Under the pieces are notes generated by a model. The model was not told the origin of the DNA and searched no databases. It was given only the letters and a program-made list of their open reading frames with translations. From contig JBEKYH010000256.1 of assembly GCA_049511115.1 (NCBI GenBank), positions 1 to 7,310 of the forward strand: a stretch of 7,310 bases of DNA, in the 5' to 3' direction. Position 1 is the first letter of the stretch. Every line of letters starts with the position of its first letter. The DNA comes from JBEKYH01 sp049511115 (GTDB lineage: Bacteria; Planctomycetota; Phycisphaerae; Tepidisphaerales; Tepidisphaeraceae). Position numbers and translations under genes: made by a program. Positions 6,099 to 7,310 of this stretch are shown in pieces.

Positions 6099-7310
6099 TC
6101 ATGCTGTTTTCGTCGTTTCAACTCGGCCAAATCGTTGCCGCCGCAATAACATGGCGGCAGCCCCCGCAGCGACCAAGGAACTCGACAGCGGCTCCGGCAC
6201 ATTCTCGCTTTCGCTCCCCCGCACATCCGCCAGCGCCAAATTCCACGCTGCGTCAAACGATCCCGGCAACTGTTCAATCTCTCCAGCCGACAGCGTCTTA
6301 TTAAAATTCTGGGCCACCAGCAGCAAATCCGCGAAATTCACTACGCCATCATAATTAAAATCCCCATCGGCCCAGTCGATTGTATTTCCATGCGTGTCCA
6401 ACAGGTGATTGAAATTCTGCGCGACGACCAGCAGATCCGCGAAATTCACCGTCCCATCCAGATTCGCATCGCCCGCCAGCGTGTTCTCAATCAGAATCTG
6501 GTTCGTCCCCGCCGGCGTGCCCGCATCCACATTGCCGTCGGCGTAACCCACCGCATAAAGCCCAGCGTTTCCCGCCGCGATGGAACTGACGATTCCCGAT
6601 CCGGTCCACGCGTCGTTGTGGTAGCCGCTCTGGAGATAAAGGCGAATCATGGCCGCCGGATCGGTGCTTGGCGAAGAAAAATTGATTGCCAACGTGTTAT
6701 TCGTGATGTCCAGTTGCGCGGTTCCGCCCAGGGCGATTGTCAGACTGCCGATCTGACTCACGCCGCTCCCTGGCGCCAGCGTTGTCTTGCCGCCGCTGAT
6801 GGTGATCCCACCAAATCCGGTAATTTGTCCCAGCGTCGCGGCGCCGCTGGTCTGCGCATAACTCCCGCTCAGATTGACTGTGCCCGCGTTGAGTGTACCG
6901 CCGTTCACATTGAGAGTTCCCGAAACGTTCAGAGTGCCGGCGTTGGTGACGCCCAATGTTTGCCCGCTCGTGACCGTGACGTTTGACCCCAAAGCCCCGC
7001 CGCTGCCGACGGTCAGGCCGTTGGTAAAATTAAGCGTTCCGCCCGTCCAGTTGAGAAGGGACAGGTCTCCGTTAAGGTTCAGCGCCGCAACATTGATCGT
7101 TCCGCCGCTGAGGTTGACCGATGTGCTGCCGCTGTTGAACGCCGTCAGCGTTCCGCCGATCGTAAGGATGCCGGCCGCGCTGACGGTCAATACTCCGGTG
7201 CCGCTGGCGCCCCCGCCGCTGCCGCCGACGTTGACGTTTCCGCCCAGCGTGACGGTGCCGCCGCTGACCGCTAGCGACTCACCCATGTCGGAATTCGCAT
7301 TGGAAAGATC
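6099..7310 (-). CDS. Beta-helix / dockerin-like PEP-CTERM surface protein (C-terminal 403 aa, 5' end outside window)
   Basis: A secreted repeat protein, probably surface-anchored. The frame is open to the right edge. The ATG at 7286 is not accepted as the start because it has no ribosome binding site, no signal peptide follows, and the eight codons before it (D-L-S-N-A-N-S-D) continue the same repeat style. Visible from the N-terminal side: about 185 residues of Gly/Thr/Asn/Val-rich short repeats such as G-T-L-N-V-S-G-T-L-N-V-N-G-G (frame residues about 125-138), characteristic of passenger-type beta-helices; then the linker, dockerin-like and PEP-CTERM module shared with the downstream gene. 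It ends VPEP, a hydrophobic Ala/Leu stretch, RRQRFGR and a further seven residues. It is a paralogue of the protein at 3375-5993, 105 bases downstream on the same strand. Whether it also carries a propeller cannot be seen. Confidence 0.88.
   Translation of the reverse strand, partial: DLSNANSDMGESLAVSGGTVTLGGNVNVGGSGGGASGTGVLTVSAAGILTIGGTLTAFNSGSTSVNLSGGTINVAALNLNGDLSLLNWTGGTLNFTNGLTVGSGGALGSNVTVTSGQTLGVTNAGTLNVSGTLNVNGGTLNAGTVNLSGSYAQTSGAATLGQITGFGGITISGGKTTLAPGSGVSQIGSLTIALGGTAQLDITNNTLAINFSSPSTDPAAMIRLYLQSGYHNDAWTGSGIVSSIAAGNAGLYAVGYADGNVDAGTPAGTNQILIENTLAGDANLDGTVNFADLLVVAQNFNHLLDTHGNTIDWADGDFNYDGVVNFADLLLVAQNFNKTLSAGEIEQLPGSFDAAWNLALADVRGSESENVPEPLSSSLVAAGAAAMLLRRQRFGRVETTKTA
6102..6200 (-). 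other. PEP-CTERM sorting signal of the truncated surface protein
   Basis: VPEP is followed by a hydrophobic stretch (L-V-A-A-G-A-A-A-M-L-L) and the basic cluster RRQRFGR, then V-E-T-T-K-T-A to the stop. All three parts of the exosortase signal are present. The tail after the first arginines is longer than in its paralogue, which stops right after its arginine run. Confidence 0.88.
6189..6713 (-). repeat. C-terminal paralogous module, copy B
   Basis: Encodes the segment from L-D-I-T to V-P-E-P of the truncated surface protein, 175 residues against 174 in copy A (3444-3965). The dockerin-like part is almost invariant between copies. The linker before it varies more (INFSSPSTDP here, INFAPGADP in copy A). 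Confidence 0.9.
6300..6473 (-). other. Dockerin-like EF-hand pair in the truncated surface protein
   Basis: The same two calcium loops as in the paralogue, G-D-A-N-L-D-G-T-V-N-F-A-D and G-D-F-N-Y-D-G-V-V-N-F-A-D, with all Asp/Asn ligand positions intact. The first loop and its helix are identical between the two proteins; the second loop differs only at Gln to Val. Confidence 0.9.

Noticed and set aside
6099..7286. The ATG at 7286 as the start of the right-hand surface protein gene
   Set aside because: There is no Shine-Dalgarno before it and no signal peptide after it, and the open frame with the same repeat style continues to the window edge. The gene is truncated, not short.
3375..7310. 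Classical type V autotransporters
   Set aside because: The beta-helix repeats resemble autotransporter passengers, but both proteins end in a dockerin-like domain and PEP-CTERM signal, with no C-terminal outer-membrane barrel.

Overview
The window looks like chromosomal DNA of a GC-rich planctomycete, probably Phycisphaerae or Tepidisphaerales-like. This is inferred from two very large secreted proteins that each carry a dockerin-like EF-hand pair followed by a C-terminal VPEP (PEP-CTERM) exosortase sorting signal, next to a Tat-exported enzyme-like protein. No rRNA, tRNA or other taxonomic marker is present, so the assignment rests on protein style alone.

Layout, left to right. At 1-491 (minus strand, running off the left edge) is the N-terminal third of phosphoglucomutase (pgm), with its phosphoserine motif visible. 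A 136-base divergent intergenic region (492-627) holds ribosome binding sites for both flanking genes, a perfect AAGCGCTT palindrome and a weak promoter candidate. At 628-3348 (plus strand) is a 906-residue Tat-exported protein that looks like a carbohydrate-active enzyme: an N-terminal alpha/beta domain of the kind found before GH20/GH67/GH115 barrels, a probable TIM barrel rich in conserved-looking acidic motifs, a helical region and a C-terminal beta-sandwich-like segment. I cannot place it in a named family. After a gap of only 26 bases come two minus-strand genes. The gene at 3375-5993 encodes a complete 872-residue secreted protein: signal peptide, six NHL-like propeller blades, a beta-helix of short repeats, dockerin-like domain, PEP-CTERM. 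The gene at 6099-7310, cut by the right edge, encodes the C-terminal 403 residues of a similar protein: beta-helix repeats, dockerin-like domain, PEP-CTERM.

The two surface proteins share a C-terminal module of about 175 residues. It is nearly identical in protein sequence around the dockerin, while the DNA differs at many third codon positions. They are therefore paralogues or products of module shuffling, with the anchor/dockerin end held under purifying selection and the outer repeat region free to change. A plausible but unproven reading is that the Tat enzyme acts on an extracellular or periplasmic glycan, the neighbouring PEP-CTERM proteins are surface-displayed, and Pgm handles the resulting hexose phosphates. 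Nothing in the sequence proves co-regulation. I found no CRISPR array, insertion sequence, tRNA or phage element.
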